Shown here: one piece after another, positions 28,001 to 37,793 of the stretch
Numbering within the stretch: the first letter of the stretch is position 1
Layout of the letters: every line of letters starts with the position of its first letter
Source of the DNA: Bacteroidales bacterium
GTDB lineage: Bacteria > Bacteroidota > Bacteroidia > Bacteroidales > GCA-2748055
Assembly (NCBI GenBank): GCA_029210725.1
Contig: JARGFM010000008.1
Location: 62,001-126,000 of the forward strand
Length of the DNA: 64,000 bases
Direction: 5' to 3'
Notes under the pieces: model-generated
The model's input: only the letters and a program-made list of their open reading frames with translations
Database searches by the model: none
Told to the model about the DNA's origin: nothing
Translations under genes and position numbers: made by a program

Positions 28001-29788
28001 CTACTTCTTCCCGAACTCGGGGTCGATTCTCAGGAAAGGGATCAGAATAAAGCTGGGAATGGTGCAGATCATTACCCAGATAAAGAAGTGCTGGTAGCCA
28101 ATCAGCTCCTGCAACCAGCCCGAAACCATTCCCGGGATCATCATACCCAGCGCCATAAAGCCGGTGGTCAGGGCAAAATGAGCCGTCTTATGCTTGCCTT
28201 CCGATACATAGATCATATAGAGCATATAGGCAGTAAATCCAAAGCCGTACCCAAACTGTTCCACAGCAACAGAAGCGGCCACGATCCACAGGGATGAGGG
28301 CAACAGGTAGGAAAGAAAGACATAGACCAGGTTGGGCAGGTTCATGGCTAATACCATCCACCAGAGCCAGTATTTCAGTCCCCGGCGCGATGCTGCAATC
28401 CCCCCGATAATACCCCCGATGGAAAGGGCAATGATCCCGATGGTCCCGTAGATCAGTCCCAAATCGCCGGTGGTTAAGCCAAGTCCGTTGGCCTCTCTGG
28501 AGTCCAGAAGGAAGGGAGATGCCAGCTTCACCAGCTGCGATTCGCCCAAGCGGTAAACCAGCAGGAAAAGCAGGATCACCCCAATATTCTTCTTCCTGAA
28601 AAAATCCGCGAAAGTGGCCAGGAACTCTTTCAAAAAACCACCCTCCCCGGACCGGTTACTTATGTCAGAAGCCGGACGTGGCAGGGCAAAGCGGTGGTAG
28701 ATATGGAATCCTGCAAAGAGCAGAGCTACAACGATGAAGACCATGGTCCATGCAAAACGGATATTCCCGCTCAGACCTGAAAAAGAGGCTGAGGATGCTT
28801 TTTCCAGTTTGGGATCCAGTTTGAAAACCGCAAATGCCGGTACTTCCCAGTTCTCCTCATTGAATTCGTAACGGTAACTGCGGGCCAGGGCAATACTCTT
28901 GTCTCCCTTCTCAAAGCTGAAATTCAGAACAATGTTCTCACCTTCCTCCGGTTTCGAACTAAGCCGGAACCAGGTATACCCCACATTGCCGGTTAGCTCT
29001 GCTTCGGCAGCATCTTCACCATGGTCCGAAACGTTTCCCTCTTCTGCCTGGTAAAATCCGTGCCCACTGTTCCATTCTTCCACCTTATGGTACAGCTTAT
29101 TTGCTTCCGCCTCCGTAATCCTTTCTGTCCCTATCCGGATCTCTCCGGGGGTAAGAAAATAGGTCTCTCCCCCCTCCGGTTCCACCGTGATTGCTTCCGG
29201 GTTAAAGGTGGCGGAGGTCTGCTCTTCGACCGCCCTGACCATAAGCTCTACCTCCGGGAGACCGGTTTTGGCTTCAAAATAACCGGCCAGGATGACCAGA
29301 AGTCCCTGGCCCGTAAGCATGGCCAGCCTGTAAAAGGTGCTTCTGATCCCGACAAAGAAGGCCTGGTCCCCCTTGGAGAGCCCCAGCATATAAAATCCAT
29401 CGGCTGCAATATCGTGGGTGGCCGAACTAAAGGCCAGAAGCCAGAAGAATGCCAGGGTAAACTGGAAAAACCGATCCACGGGAATGGTGAAGGCTACTCC
29501 TGCCAGTCCGGCTCCGATACAGAGTTGCATCACCAGGATCCAGAAGCGCTTGGTACGCAGAATATCCACCACCGGTCCCCACAGGGGCTTAATTACCCAG
29601 GGCAGATAGAGCCAGCTGGTATAAAGAGCAATCTCAGCATTTGAAATGCCCATACGTTTGTAAAAGATAACCGAAAGGGTCATCACCATCACATAGGGAA
29701 TTCCTTCGGCAAAATAAAGGGAAGGCACCCAGAGCCAGGGATTGGAAGCTCTCTTTTTACCGCTTGATTCAGGATTTGTATGACTCAT
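28001..29788 (-). CDS. AmpG-like MFS transporter (putative muropeptide permease)
   Basis: About 595 residues from ATG 29788; an in-frame TTG at 29800 gives four more. Polytopic MFS protein with an AmpG/PAT-like start (WVPSLYFAEGIPYVMVMTLSVI) and FFWLLAFSSATHDIAADGFY. It has a soluble insertion of roughly 150 residues between helices (about 195-340, acidic). AmpG proteins import anhydro-muropeptides from the periplasm for cell-wall recycling. Last gene of a six-gene operon with NamZ, an amidase-like protein and SpoIID/LytB, which fits that role. The start overlaps the end of the SpoIID gene by 20 bases. Confidence 0.85.
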   Translation of the reverse strand: MSHTNPESSGKKRASNPWLWVPSLYFAEGIPYVMVMTLSVIFYKRMGISNAEIALYTSWLYLPWVIKPLWGPVVDILRTKRFWILVMQLCIGAGLAGVAFTIPVDRFFQFTLAFFWLLAFSSATHDIAADGFYMLGLSKGDQAFFVGIRSTFYRLAMLTGQGLLVILAGYFEAKTGLPEVELMVRAVEEQTSATFNPEAITVEPEGGETYFLTPGEIRIGTERITEAEANKLYHKVEEWNSGHGFYQAEEGNVSDHGEDAAEAELTGNVGYTWFRLSSKPEEGENIVLNFSFEKGDKSIALARSYRYEFNEENWEVPAFAVFKLDPKLEKASSASFSGLSGNIRFAWTMVFIVVALLFAGFHIYHRFALPRPASDISNRSGEGGFLKEFLATFADFFRKKNIGVILLFLLVYRLGESQLVKLASPFLLDSREANGLGLTTGDLGLIYGTIGIIALSIGGIIGGIAASRRGLKYWLWWMVLAMNLPNLVYVFLSYLLPSSLWIVAASVAVEQFGYGFGFTAYMLYMIYVSEGKHKTAHFALTTGFMALGMMIPGMVSGWLQELIGYQHFFIWVMICTIPSFILIPFLRIDPEFGKK

Positions 29789-31133
29789 ATCGTTTTTCAA
29801 TGCCAGCGTCCATAAAATAGTGATTTAATATCTCTCTGTGGGAGTAGCCTTTGCCGGCCATAACCGCTGCACCGATCTGGCAGAGTCCCACGCCATGACC
29901 CCAGCCGGCTCCTCTCAACAGGTAGTGGCCAGGTACCCCGTTCTTAATCTCCAGTTTCTCCACTACAAAAGCAGAACTGTAAAGGTGAGAACTGCTTAAC
30001 CAGCGCCTGATCTCCAGCTCCTTCCCCATAATCAGCGTCTTCTTCGAGCCAATGATCTTCAGCCTGACCAGCCTGCCCGACTCTCCCCGCTCCACGGGTA
30101 CCAGGTCCAGGATCTGACCAAAATCCATCCCGGACTTCTCCCGGATCAGGGAGGCAATCTCCTCCTGGCTGTATTCCACCTCCCAGCGAAAAAAATCACT
30201 GGAGCCCTGGTCGTAATCATTCAGGACCTGCCGGAGCAGGTCCGCATCCGAGGTGTTACAAAAAGCCTCCGGCGAGTCCCGGATGAATCTGACCGCATTG
30301 GCCTCCACCTTCAGGTCCCCGCTGTGTAAGAGATCCGGGCGGGGATGGTCCTCCACCCGCTTCAGATAGGGATGAATCACGGGCTCCCAGCAGTACTGAA
30401 ACTCCTCCACCACTCCCCCGCAGCATTTGGAGAAGCGGGCATCGCATATCCTGCCTCCATATTCCAGCACCTCTCCCGCAGTCTCCCGGACGGCCTTCAC
30501 CACCTCCGGATTGTGCGAGCGGGTGGTGCCCTGGTAACGCTGGCAGTGATCATCGGCACAAACGTGAAAAAGCTCGTGATCCTCCCGGTCGTACCAGCGG
30601 ATGTACTCCTCATCAGTAAGGTGCTCCATGTTGTAGGCTTCTCCCGATCCTGCCAGAACATCCTGCTTTTCGATCTGGGCCAGAAGCCAGCTTCTGGATA
30701 TGATGGTATGAGCCTTTAACAGTTCCGGCGAACTGTCACCACGCATCTCCGAGGAAATCACCGAGATCAGGTAGTCCTCCACGGAGATTACATTTACCAC
30801 CTGGATCTCCCCACCGGAGAGCATCAGTTTCAGCGCCCCCTGGAACTCCTGGTCCTCCTTCTGCTCCCAGTGAAAGCCAATACCAATCACCACCTCCCTG
30901 AGGGTAAAGCGACCGAAAACCGGATCTTCCGGTTCAAGCAGAAAGGCCTCCTCCGTGACCAACTCTGTCTCCTGGCACCGGATCTCCAGCTTGCCGCCTG
31001 TCGCCCTTGCTTCCGCATCTCCGTGCAAAAGAGACCCGCTCCCCTGGATTCTGAACTCACCATCCAGCCTGAAACGGATCCTGTCCGACCTGATGATTCC
31101 TACTTCAATTTCCGGAACGTGTTTATTAGTCAT
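29769..31133 (-). CDS. SpoIID/LytB-domain protein
   Basis: About 454 residues from ATG 31133 (MTNKHVPEIEVGIIRSD); a start at 31154 would add seven residues. The C-terminal two-thirds match SpoIID/LytB: VEDYLISVISSEM, AHTIISRSWLLAQ, DARFSKCCGGVVEEF, and GAGWGHGVGLCQIGAAVMAGKGYSHREILNHYF. SpoIID is a lytic transglycosylase for denuded glycan in sporulating Firmicutes, and LytB an amidase enhancer; Bacteroidota do not make endospores, and no export signal is seen here. Placed between DUF4922 and the AmpG-like gene, with overlaps on both sides, it likely acts in murein or muropeptide processing. Confidence 0.9.
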   Translation of the reverse strand: MTNKHVPEIEVGIIRSDRIRFRLDGEFRIQGSGSLLHGDAEARATGGKLEIRCQETELVTEEAFLLEPEDPVFGRFTLREVVIGIGFHWEQKEDQEFQGALKLMLSGGEIQVVNVISVEDYLISVISSEMRGDSSPELLKAHTIISRSWLLAQIEKQDVLAGSGEAYNMEHLTDEEYIRWYDREDHELFHVCADDHCQRYQGTTRSHNPEVVKAVRETAGEVLEYGGRICDARFSKCCGGVVEEFQYCWEPVIHPYLKRVEDHPRPDLLHSGDLKVEANAVRFIRDSPEAFCNTSDADLLRQVLNDYDQGSSDFFRWEVEYSQEEIASLIREKSGMDFGQILDLVPVERGESGRLVRLKIIGSKKTLIMGKELEIRRWLSSSHLYSSAFVVEKLEIKNGVPGHYLLRGAGWGHGVGLCQIGAAVMAGKGYSHREILNHYFMDAGIEKRYESYKS

Positions 31134-32082
31134 ACGATTCAAATTTCTGTTCAATTACCTGATTCATCTGCCTGAAATGTCCAGGCGGGAAAGTAACCTG
31201 AGAAAAGATATCCTCAATATCCTCCCTGCTAATCTTCAAAAAGTCCTTCTCATGCGGAGTGATCAGGGTCCCTCCCATATCCACGGAGGCCGGACTTAAA
31301 AGGATGTTTTTTTCTCCCTCTTCAAAATATTGCCAGGGCCGGTGCCTGCCACGCGGAAAAAGCAGCACCTGCCAGGCAGTCGTGTAATAGGATAGCATAT
31401 TGATCATGGGCTCCTCCCCGCCCTGCAGTTTACGCAGGAAGCGGAATGCCCCCCGGCCAAAGTCCCCGATCAGCTCTTTGGAGCCAGACTCCAGTACATA
31501 GAATCGGCGGAGTCCGTCCGACACAGCCGTCACTCTGATTCCGCTATCGTTCAGAAGCACCTTCCCGTATTGATCTTTCAGGGCGGTGATCTCCTCCTCA
31601 ATGGGCATAAACCCCCTGTTCCCGGCCTGGAAATGCATGTGATCTGGTGCCGACGCCCCGCAGTCAGGGGCATTATAAAAGAGCGCCAGATCAGGAAGTT
31701 CCCTGCTGAGCTCAAGGAAACGGTCAAACTCCGGCTCAATCACCTGGGGGGTGTGTGTCGCTTTGGCAATGGTATAGTGCGCCCTGAAGATGGGAAAGGG
31801 GTTACACAGTATCTCATAATCGTCGCCTGCCCATACCTGTTTCTCTTCCGGCGGACGGTTCTCCGTGCAGAGGAAACATGCCCGCTGCCGGATGGAAGCC
31901 TGGTCCACTTTGGCAGCCGATGAAAGAATGCGTTTGGGATTGCACTGAACGCGGATGGTGAAACCGTCAAATTTAAACTGCTTTATCTGGGCCCCGTCCA
32001 GCTTTTCCCAGTTGGCACCGAGCAGTGGCCAGCTGGACAACTGATCCTCAAACAGGGCATCTGCTTTCTCCTGCAAACTCAT
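31126..32082 (-). CDS. DUF4922 protein with HIT-like nucleotidyltransferase motif
   Basis: 318 residues. It matches DUF4922 proteins of Bacteroidota: RACFLCTENRPPEEK near residue 90, NPFPIFRAHYTIA, and ALFYNAPDCGASAPDHMHFQAG, where HMHFQA resembles the catalytic HxHxQ-type motif of GDP-hexose phosphorylases and ATP adenylyltransferases. A sugar-phosphate or nucleotide-sugar phosphorylase or transferase role is plausible but unproven. It has no signal peptide, so it is cytosolic. Its ATG overlaps the stop of the GT2 gene (ATGA, 4 bases) and its end overlaps the SpoIID start, indicating tight translational coupling. Confidence 0.85.
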   Translation of the reverse strand: MSLQEKADALFEDQLSSWPLLGANWEKLDGAQIKQFKFDGFTIRVQCNPKRILSSAAKVDQASIRQRACFLCTENRPPEEKQVWAGDDYEILCNPFPIFRAHYTIAKATHTPQVIEPEFDRFLELSRELPDLALFYNAPDCGASAPDHMHFQAGNRGFMPIEEEITALKDQYGKVLLNDSGIRVTAVSDGLRRFYVLESGSKELIGDFGRGAFRFLRKLQGGEEPMINMLSYYTTAWQVLLFPRGRHRPWQYFEEGEKNILLSPASVDMGGTLITPHEKDFLKISREDIEDIFSQVTFPPGHFRQMNQVIEQKFESYD

Positions 32083-33551
32083 TCCCTCTCCCGGTTTAAT
32101 TCGATTCTCGCCTGCAGCTCAAAGCTCCTCAGCCGGTCCTTGTAGGTGTTGTGCCTGTTCTGAGCCTCCACACTGAGCGAAGCATCCGAATTGTCCTCCC
32201 AGCGGCGGCAAAGATAAAGCGGCTTATAGATCCGGCCGATCTGGTAATACCGGCTGATGGCCAGTCCCACCCCGTAATCTTCGCCATAACTCACGTTTGG
32301 AACATTGATCTTTCTCAGTACCGGGGTATAGAAGGCTCTCGGCGCACCCAGCCCATTGATGCGCAAAGCGTTGTTTCTTCCATTCTCCGGGGTCCACTCC
32401 TGATGATCGATCACTCCCGGCGGAATCTCCTCCAGCCTGAAGTTCGTCATTTTATAACTCCCTACGACCATGGCGCACTGCTGTTCGTAAAAAGCGGCCA
32501 CGATCTGCTTCAGGGTATTCTTATCGCTGTACAGATCATCGCTGTCCAGTTGAACGGCAAACTTGCCACACTCCGGATGATGTACCCCCACATTCCAGCA
32601 TCCGCCAATACCCAGGTCACGCCGCCAGGGAATCACATGGATCAGATTGGGATATTTTTCAGCCAGTCCGGCCACAATGGAAGTCGTCCCGTCGGTGGAA
32701 TGGTTGTCGACCAGGATCAGGTTAAAATCAAAACCGGTCTCCTGGAGCATCACCGATTCGATGGCATCGGCCACCGTCTTTTTCCTGTTCAGCACCGGAA
32801 CGATCACCGAAGCCTCCACAGGAAACTCGCCCTCGTCAAAGCGGATGGTTTTGAAGCGGGGTTCCAGGTAAGCTCCAATCTCCTTCAGATGGCTGGTCAC
32901 CGCCTGCTCCATCTCCACTTGCACCTCTCTGTTCGCGGGGTCCACGTAATCGAACATCTTTTTCCCTGAGGCTCTGGTATCCACAGGCTCCACCGCATAC
33001 AGATATTCAGGGATTCTCAGGGGCAAACCCTCCTGGCTCAGTTTTAGGCGCAACTGGTACAAACCGGCATACCCCAGCGACTCCCTGATCGCGCCTGCGG
33101 CCCTGATCAGGCTCTGACTTCTGAAAAACAGCACCGGTCCGAACTCAAAGTCATCGCGCAGACTTCCCAACTGATAATCGATCACCGGGTGGCCGGAAAG
33201 CCTTCCCTCCTCCATATCAAAATAGTCGGAATACAGCATCCCGGAACCCGTGGAGGAGGCCAGTTCAAAAAAGCGCTCCAGAGCCAGCATTCCAAAACGG
33301 ATCCCGGACTCGCGGGTAATCACCAGAGCATATCCGGCACCCCTGGAAAAATCTGCAATTTTCCGGATGGTATCGGTGCTGAAGCTGCCATTGGTGCGGA
33401 TAAATTCACAGCCACCGGGTACGGCAACGTCCTGCTCTTCTCCCAGCAGATAGATCCTGTTCACCAGGGGACTGGCGGATAGCTCCTGCAGGGTTTCTTT
33501 CCAAATCTCGACGGTATTACAATTAAGAAAACAATTGATCCTATTCATCAT
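32079..33551 (-). CDS. Family 2 glycosyltransferase (GT-A) with N-terminal extension
   Basis: 490 residues. A GT-A fold lies at about 245-450: ASVIVPVLNRKKTVADAI, LILVDNHSTDGT, and a DxD-type motif in QLDSDDLYSD. The first about 240 residues are an additional conserved-looking region (MNRINCFLNCNTVEIWKETL) that also reads as a degenerate sugar-transferase-like domain. No membrane segments, so cytosolic. The donor and acceptor are unknown; the operon suggests a cell-wall-derived or cell-wall-directed sugar. Its start overlaps the previous gene by 11 bases. Confidence 0.87.
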   Translation of the reverse strand: MMNRINCFLNCNTVEIWKETLQELSASPLVNRIYLLGEEQDVAVPGGCEFIRTNGSFSTDTIRKIADFSRGAGYALVITRESGIRFGMLALERFFELASSTGSGMLYSDYFDMEEGRLSGHPVIDYQLGSLRDDFEFGPVLFFRSQSLIRAAGAIRESLGYAGLYQLRLKLSQEGLPLRIPEYLYAVEPVDTRASGKKMFDYVDPANREVQVEMEQAVTSHLKEIGAYLEPRFKTIRFDEGEFPVEASVIVPVLNRKKTVADAIESVMLQETGFDFNLILVDNHSTDGTTSIVAGLAEKYPNLIHVIPWRRDLGIGGCWNVGVHHPECGKFAVQLDSDDLYSDKNTLKQIVAAFYEQQCAMVVGSYKMTNFRLEEIPPGVIDHQEWTPENGRNNALRINGLGAPRAFYTPVLRKINVPNVSYGEDYGVGLAISRYYQIGRIYKPLYLCRRWEDNSDASLSVEAQNRHNTYKDRLRSFELQARIELNRERE

Positions 33552-36537
33552 CTTTCTTTTTCAACAGGTAATTTATGGTACGGCTCATAAGGAGATCTCT
33601 CATCTCCTGTTCCACCAGGGTCTCAAAGGGGAATCCCAGGGCCACGATGCCATACTCTCCCCGGAAGGCCACCCCCGCGCTCATGTTATTCTCCGAATAC
33701 CTCATCAGGGTGATGGCCGTGGAATCGGCCGGTTCCAGGGCATCGGCACCCTCCACGGTATAAATGGCTGAATCTGCATCCGTATTAAAGTGAAACGGCT
33801 CGTCCATTTCCGCAAACACGGGATCCATACTGTAAACCAGTCCCAGGCGGGAAGCATTGCTGGTTCTCCATTTGAACTTAAAAAGGCTGCCTGCCACACT
33901 GTCCTGCTTCTGCATATGCATATCGGAGGCAATGTGCGCTCCTGTTACAAACAGGGCCCCTCCGCTCTTCAAATAAGCATCCAGCACGTTCAACATACCG
34001 GGGGACCAGACCTGGTAATGGCATACCGAATCGTTTTTCGGCATCCAGGTGGACCGCTCCTCCCCGGCCAGGTAGTCCACGAGCGCATAGCCCGACAGGT
34101 CCAGGGAATCACCGCTCACAGCTTCATCACTGAAGGAAACAAAGGAATAGCCGGCCTTTAGAATGGAGAGACCATGTATGTAGCTAAAATTAAAACTGTT
34201 ACCCGGAATTACCCGGGTTTCCAGGTTGGCATAAGAGGCTCCGTGACCGGGAGAGTCATCATCCAGCCAGGGCGACTCCTTGCTGAAATCGAACTGGTCC
34301 CCCACGGTATGGAGATCCACCAGGTAAGGCACGCCCTGATCGACCATATTCATGAACCCGGCGTGTTTCGTATCGTCGAACCAGGCCGGACCACTGGTAC
34401 GGTCAAAGGCGTTGATGATCGCCACGCTTCCTTTTGAATCAGGCGCTTTGCCTATGGAAAGTTCCTCCGACGGGAAACTCTCCCCCCCCCTGTTTACTGC
34501 GCAAACCTTAAAGGAGTAGATGGCACCGGCTTGTACCTGATCCAGAACAAAGCGTGTTTGACTCACCGCTGTACCACGATCATAACCACCCCCGTTAATC
34601 CGGGTGTAGACTATAAAACTTTCAGCCTCAGCGGTCGGTTCCAGTGGATCGCTGACCGCTTTCCAGCTCAGGACAATATTCCCATCCCCGTCAAAGCCGG
34701 ACTGAAAATGGTCCACAGGCAGGGGCTGCACCGTATATCTGGTCCCGTACTGGGTATCCAGGAACTTCAGGATCCCCTTGTAGATGGCGCGGCTCACATG
34801 AAAGCGGAACATGGGTTCCTGGCCAAAGCGCATATCTATGAAATTCTGGTGAGAGAAGAGTTCCAGCAGCATCGTCGGCACATTGGGCCTGAAAGCCTCG
34901 CTGTAGCCCCTGTCCCACATCCCTCTCCGGGTCCAGGCCGGATCATGGACTGCCCTCAGATCCTCCACAATCTGCGACTGTACCAGATCGGTCAGATCTC
35001 TGGAGGCCATTTTGGACAATCCTCCCGGAAAAACACCTCCCCGGGTGGTGGTGCTGTAGATGCCCAGGGTGCCAATCACGGTATCGTTGCCGGTGATTCC
35101 CGCGTCGGTATGAAAGGCCAGGGAGAGATCTACGGGAATACCCAGGCCCCTGGCCTGACGATTGGCTGCCGGACCGGACGGAGCACCCATCAGGTAATTG
35201 ACCCACTCGCCCCGGGACTGATAGTCGTCGTTATAGTCATTGGAATCGTTCAGTTTCCAGACCAGGGTATCGGGCATCCCGGCATACTGCAGGTAGTAGC
35301 GGGCACCCTCCTGATAGCGGGGGCGCTGACTGGTAAAGCCGTTCCTGGAAATATTCCCCATGCCCCCTCCGAACTTAACCGCATCGGCCGAAATAGTCTT
35401 TCCCCGCCTGGCCCCCTGGTTCAACAGGACCACCCTGCCACCGGCCGTATGAATTCCCTTTTCAAAACGGAACCTTCCCAGGTAGATCCAGGTGCCACCC
35501 CCCATTTGCTGGTTGATGTTAAATTCGCTCATCCCCCCGCTGTGATGCACCCGGTAGAGAGCATCACTGCTATTCTGCGGCGAGGCCTGATAGGAAACAT
35601 AGACGGCATAGTCGCCCGTTTCAGGAATTTCCGGGATCCACTGTATGGATCCGGTAGCCTGGCGGTCGGACTGCATGGTCTGGTAGGATCCCAGCCGAAA
35701 GGGATTTTCATTCACATAGGGCGGAAAACCCAGGCCAAATCCACTGCCCGGCACACTGGTCTCCAGGTATTCCGGTGCCACATAAAGGCTGTTTCCGCTG
35801 CTTCCGTCATTATCCACAATGACCTCATGCACCTGCCAGTCACGCTCACGGGGCATCAGCACAGTGGCCCCTGCGTTTTCCAGCATGGGGACCAGAAAAG
35901 GCAGGGTATAGGAGAGGGGATAGATATCCTCGACCGTCTGAAAGATCCTGGCACGCTGCCACTCCCAGCGGTTAAGTTTGGGTTCATAATACCAGCCGTG
36001 GCTGTGCCAGAGGGCAATGTTGATATTATGCAGGGCCGAGCGGGAAAGGTGAGGCCTGGAGAGATGGCTTACCAGCGGAGGGGATTTCCTTTTCAACTGA
36101 CCGGGGGTCCGGTTCCGGTCCATCAGTTTAGCGGAACTGCGATAGTGATTGGGTACCAGGGTCCGGATATTCACCCGGTCCGAAAAAAGTTCTATTTCGT
36201 AGCTGTCGTAGGGGGCTCCCAGGCGCGACCGGATCCCTGATAAAAGTGAATCAACAGTTGCCTCCCGAAAGGGAGCATAGGCCAGCTGTTTATCTGCATG
36301 CACCCAGATCCTGTCGGGCTTCTTCAGGATCGTAACCGACAATATGGAGGTGGAGTCTGTTTTCTGGTAGCCCGTCAGGCTGCGGAACCATGGACCGTTG
36401 AGCAATGAATCCGCATGGTGCCGCACCAGGGCCTTTGCCACAGAGTCTTTCATAACTGCAGGTTCCCGGGCGAATAGGGAGGTAAACAGAAATAAGTTCA
36501 ATAAGAAAAGGGCAGCGTGGTTCAGAAATCTATGCAT
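33541..36537 (-). CDS. Secreted N-acetylmuramoyl-L-alanine amidase-like protein with golvesin-like and FN3 domains
   Basis: 998 residues with a signal peptide (FLNHAALFLLNLFLFTSLFA). It has an Amidase_3-like core split by an inserted beta domain: ALWHSHGWYYEPK (about 175), FLVPMLENAGATVLMPRERD (about 215), then a golvesin-like domain (about 260-380, PETGDYAVYVSYQ and GTWIYLGRFRFEKGIH), then AFHTDAG (about 475) and MLLELFSHQN (about 560), the last two matching the Zn ligand and catalytic Glu regions. A fibronectin-III-like domain (about 600-690) and a C-terminal region follow. Such proteins are often mislabelled xanthan lyase. The likely reaction is cleavage of the MurNAc-L-Ala bond in murein. 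It sits 8 bases downstream of NamZ. Confidence 0.82.
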   Translation of the reverse strand: MHRFLNHAALFLLNLFLFTSLFAREPAVMKDSVAKALVRHHADSLLNGPWFRSLTGYQKTDSTSILSVTILKKPDRIWVHADKQLAYAPFREATVDSLLSGIRSRLGAPYDSYEIELFSDRVNIRTLVPNHYRSSAKLMDRNRTPGQLKRKSPPLVSHLSRPHLSRSALHNINIALWHSHGWYYEPKLNRWEWQRARIFQTVEDIYPLSYTLPFLVPMLENAGATVLMPRERDWQVHEVIVDNDGSSGNSLYVAPEYLETSVPGSGFGLGFPPYVNENPFRLGSYQTMQSDRQATGSIQWIPEIPETGDYAVYVSYQASPQNSSDALYRVHHSGGMSEFNINQQMGGGTWIYLGRFRFEKGIHTAGGRVVLLNQGARRGKTISADAVKFGGGMGNISRNGFTSQRPRYQEGARYYLQYAGMPDTLVWKLNDSNDYNDDYQSRGEWVNYLMGAPSGPAANRQARGLGIPVDLSLAFHTDAGITGNDTVIGTLGIYSTTTRGGVFPGGLSKMASRDLTDLVQSQIVEDLRAVHDPAWTRRGMWDRGYSEAFRPNVPTMLLELFSHQNFIDMRFGQEPMFRFHVSRAIYKGILKFLDTQYGTRYTVQPLPVDHFQSGFDGDGNIVLSWKAVSDPLEPTAEAESFIVYTRINGGGYDRGTAVSQTRFVLDQVQAGAIYSFKVCAVNRGGESFPSEELSIGKAPDSKGSVAIINAFDRTSGPAWFDDTKHAGFMNMVDQGVPYLVDLHTVGDQFDFSKESPWLDDDSPGHGASYANLETRVIPGNSFNFSYIHGLSILKAGYSFVSFSDEAVSGDSLDLSGYALVDYLAGEERSTWMPKNDSVCHYQVWSPGMLNVLDAYLKSGGALFVTGAHIASDMHMQKQDSVAGSLFKFKWRTSNASRLGLVYSMDPVFAEMDEPFHFNTDADSAIYTVEGADALEPADSTAITLMRYSENNMSAGVAFRGEYGIVALGFPFETLVEQEMRDLLMSRTINYLLKKKDDE

Positions 36538-36545
36538 CGGTGATC

Positions 36546-37784
36546 CTATTTATAAAGATAATACGGTGCGGAGCGCTGCCTGAACCCGTCCACATCCCTG
36601 TTCCAGTACTCCGACAGGGCAGAAAAGTCAAAGTTGCTCATCAGGGAGGTGCGAATGTGATCCGTGCCGCAAACCTTATCGAACATGTCGTACCTGCCCT
36701 CCTTTCCTTCGAAGGGATCAAAATCCGGATCCAGCTTCCGGGCCTCCTGCAAAAACCAGAATTGAATGCTGGTCAGCGGAGCCTTCCGGGGATCCGTCAG
36801 GTGTATCTGAACCCCTTGCAGGGGAGTTCCCTGTTTAGCCATATAGTAAGGCTTGAACCAGATGGGACGAAACTCTACCCCCTCTATTTCCAGGGAATTC
36901 ATAGCATGGGCCAGCCGGAGGGCATCGATATTTTCAGTGGCCAGCAGCTGAAACGGAAGGGTATATCCAATGCCGATCATATTGGGATCGAGTTCTCCGA
37001 TGATCCCGGTGGCCGGATAAAAAAAGGCGGTGTGGTAATCCGGAATATGGGGTGAGGCAGGTACCCAGGGCAGTCCGCTTGTTTCAAAAGTCATTTCCCG
37101 GTGCCAGCCCTCCATGGGAACCACCTGTAATTTACAGGTCCTGCCATCCTTCAGCATCCCCTCGCCGTTCAGCATCAGGGCCAGCTCCCCGCAGGTCAGA
37201 CCGTAGATATAGGGAATGCTGTACTGGCTTACAAAAGAGTGAAAACCCTCTTCCACCAGCGGCCCCTCCACCCGGAGCCCCCCCAGGGGATTGGGACGGT
37301 CGAGGATCAGCACCTCCTTGTCCATTTCGGCAGCCGCCTCCATCACCAGGCCCATGGTACTGATATAGGTATAGGAGCGAACCCCGATATCCTGGATGTC
37401 ATACACGATCACATCCACCTGTTCCAGCATCTCCCTGCTCGGTTTTCTGCTCTTCCCGTACAGGGAGTATACGGGGATCCCTGTTTGTGCATCCACCTGG
37501 TCCCCCACATGATCACCTGCAGAGAAGTCTCCCCGGACTCCATGCTCCGGACCGAAGAGAGCCGTCAGCTTCACATGTTCAAAGAGGATATCGATGGTGG
37601 AGCGAAGCGATTTGTCGACACCGGTGGGATTGGTCACCAGTCCGACCCGTTTGCCCCGGAGCAAATCAAAGTCCCGGTCAGCCAGAACCTCAATCCCGGT
37701 TTTTACCTGAGAATGTGCTGTTTGAAACATGGCGAAAAGAAGGAAAAGAAGTGCAAATTTGCGGTGAGCCGGGTGCTGTTTCAT
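36546..37784 (-). CDS. namZ: Exo-beta-N-acetylmuramidase NamZ-like (DUF1343, GH171)
   Basis: 412 residues with a signal peptide (FALLFLLFAMFQTAHSQ). It carries the DUF1343/GH171 signatures: GKRVGLVTNPTGVDKSLRST, ALFGPEHGVRG, PVYSLYG, VIVYDIQDIGVRSYTYISTM and LILDRPNPLGG. NamZ releases single MurNAc residues from the non-reducing end of peptidoglycan fragments in the periplasm. It is the first gene of the minus-strand operon running to 28001, together with an amidase-like gene and an AmpG-like permease; this supports murein recycling. The symbol is by family, not by demonstrated activity. Confidence 0.92.
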   Translation of the reverse strand: MKQHPAHRKFALLFLLFAMFQTAHSQVKTGIEVLADRDFDLLRGKRVGLVTNPTGVDKSLRSTIDILFEHVKLTALFGPEHGVRGDFSAGDHVGDQVDAQTGIPVYSLYGKSRKPSREMLEQVDVIVYDIQDIGVRSYTYISTMGLVMEAAAEMDKEVLILDRPNPLGGLRVEGPLVEEGFHSFVSQYSIPYIYGLTCGELALMLNGEGMLKDGRTCKLQVVPMEGWHREMTFETSGLPWVPASPHIPDYHTAFFYPATGIIGELDPNMIGIGYTLPFQLLATENIDALRLAHAMNSLEIEGVEFRPIWFKPYYMAKQGTPLQGVQIHLTDPRKAPLTSIQFWFLQEARKLDPDFDPFEGKEGRYDMFDKVCGTDHIRTSLMSNFDFSALSEYWNRDVDGFRQRSAPYYLYK

Positions 37785-37793
37785 GCTTCTGAA

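Noticed and set aside
30256-30447. Small minus-strand frame inside the SpoIID gene
   Set aside because: It overlaps the middle of a conserved gene in another frame and has no start signal or motif.
34531-36240. Plus-strand open frame of about 569 codons opposite the amidase-like gene
   Set aside because: The minus-strand gene has conserved Amidase_3, golvesin-like and FN3 motifs; the plus-strand frame is a shadow.
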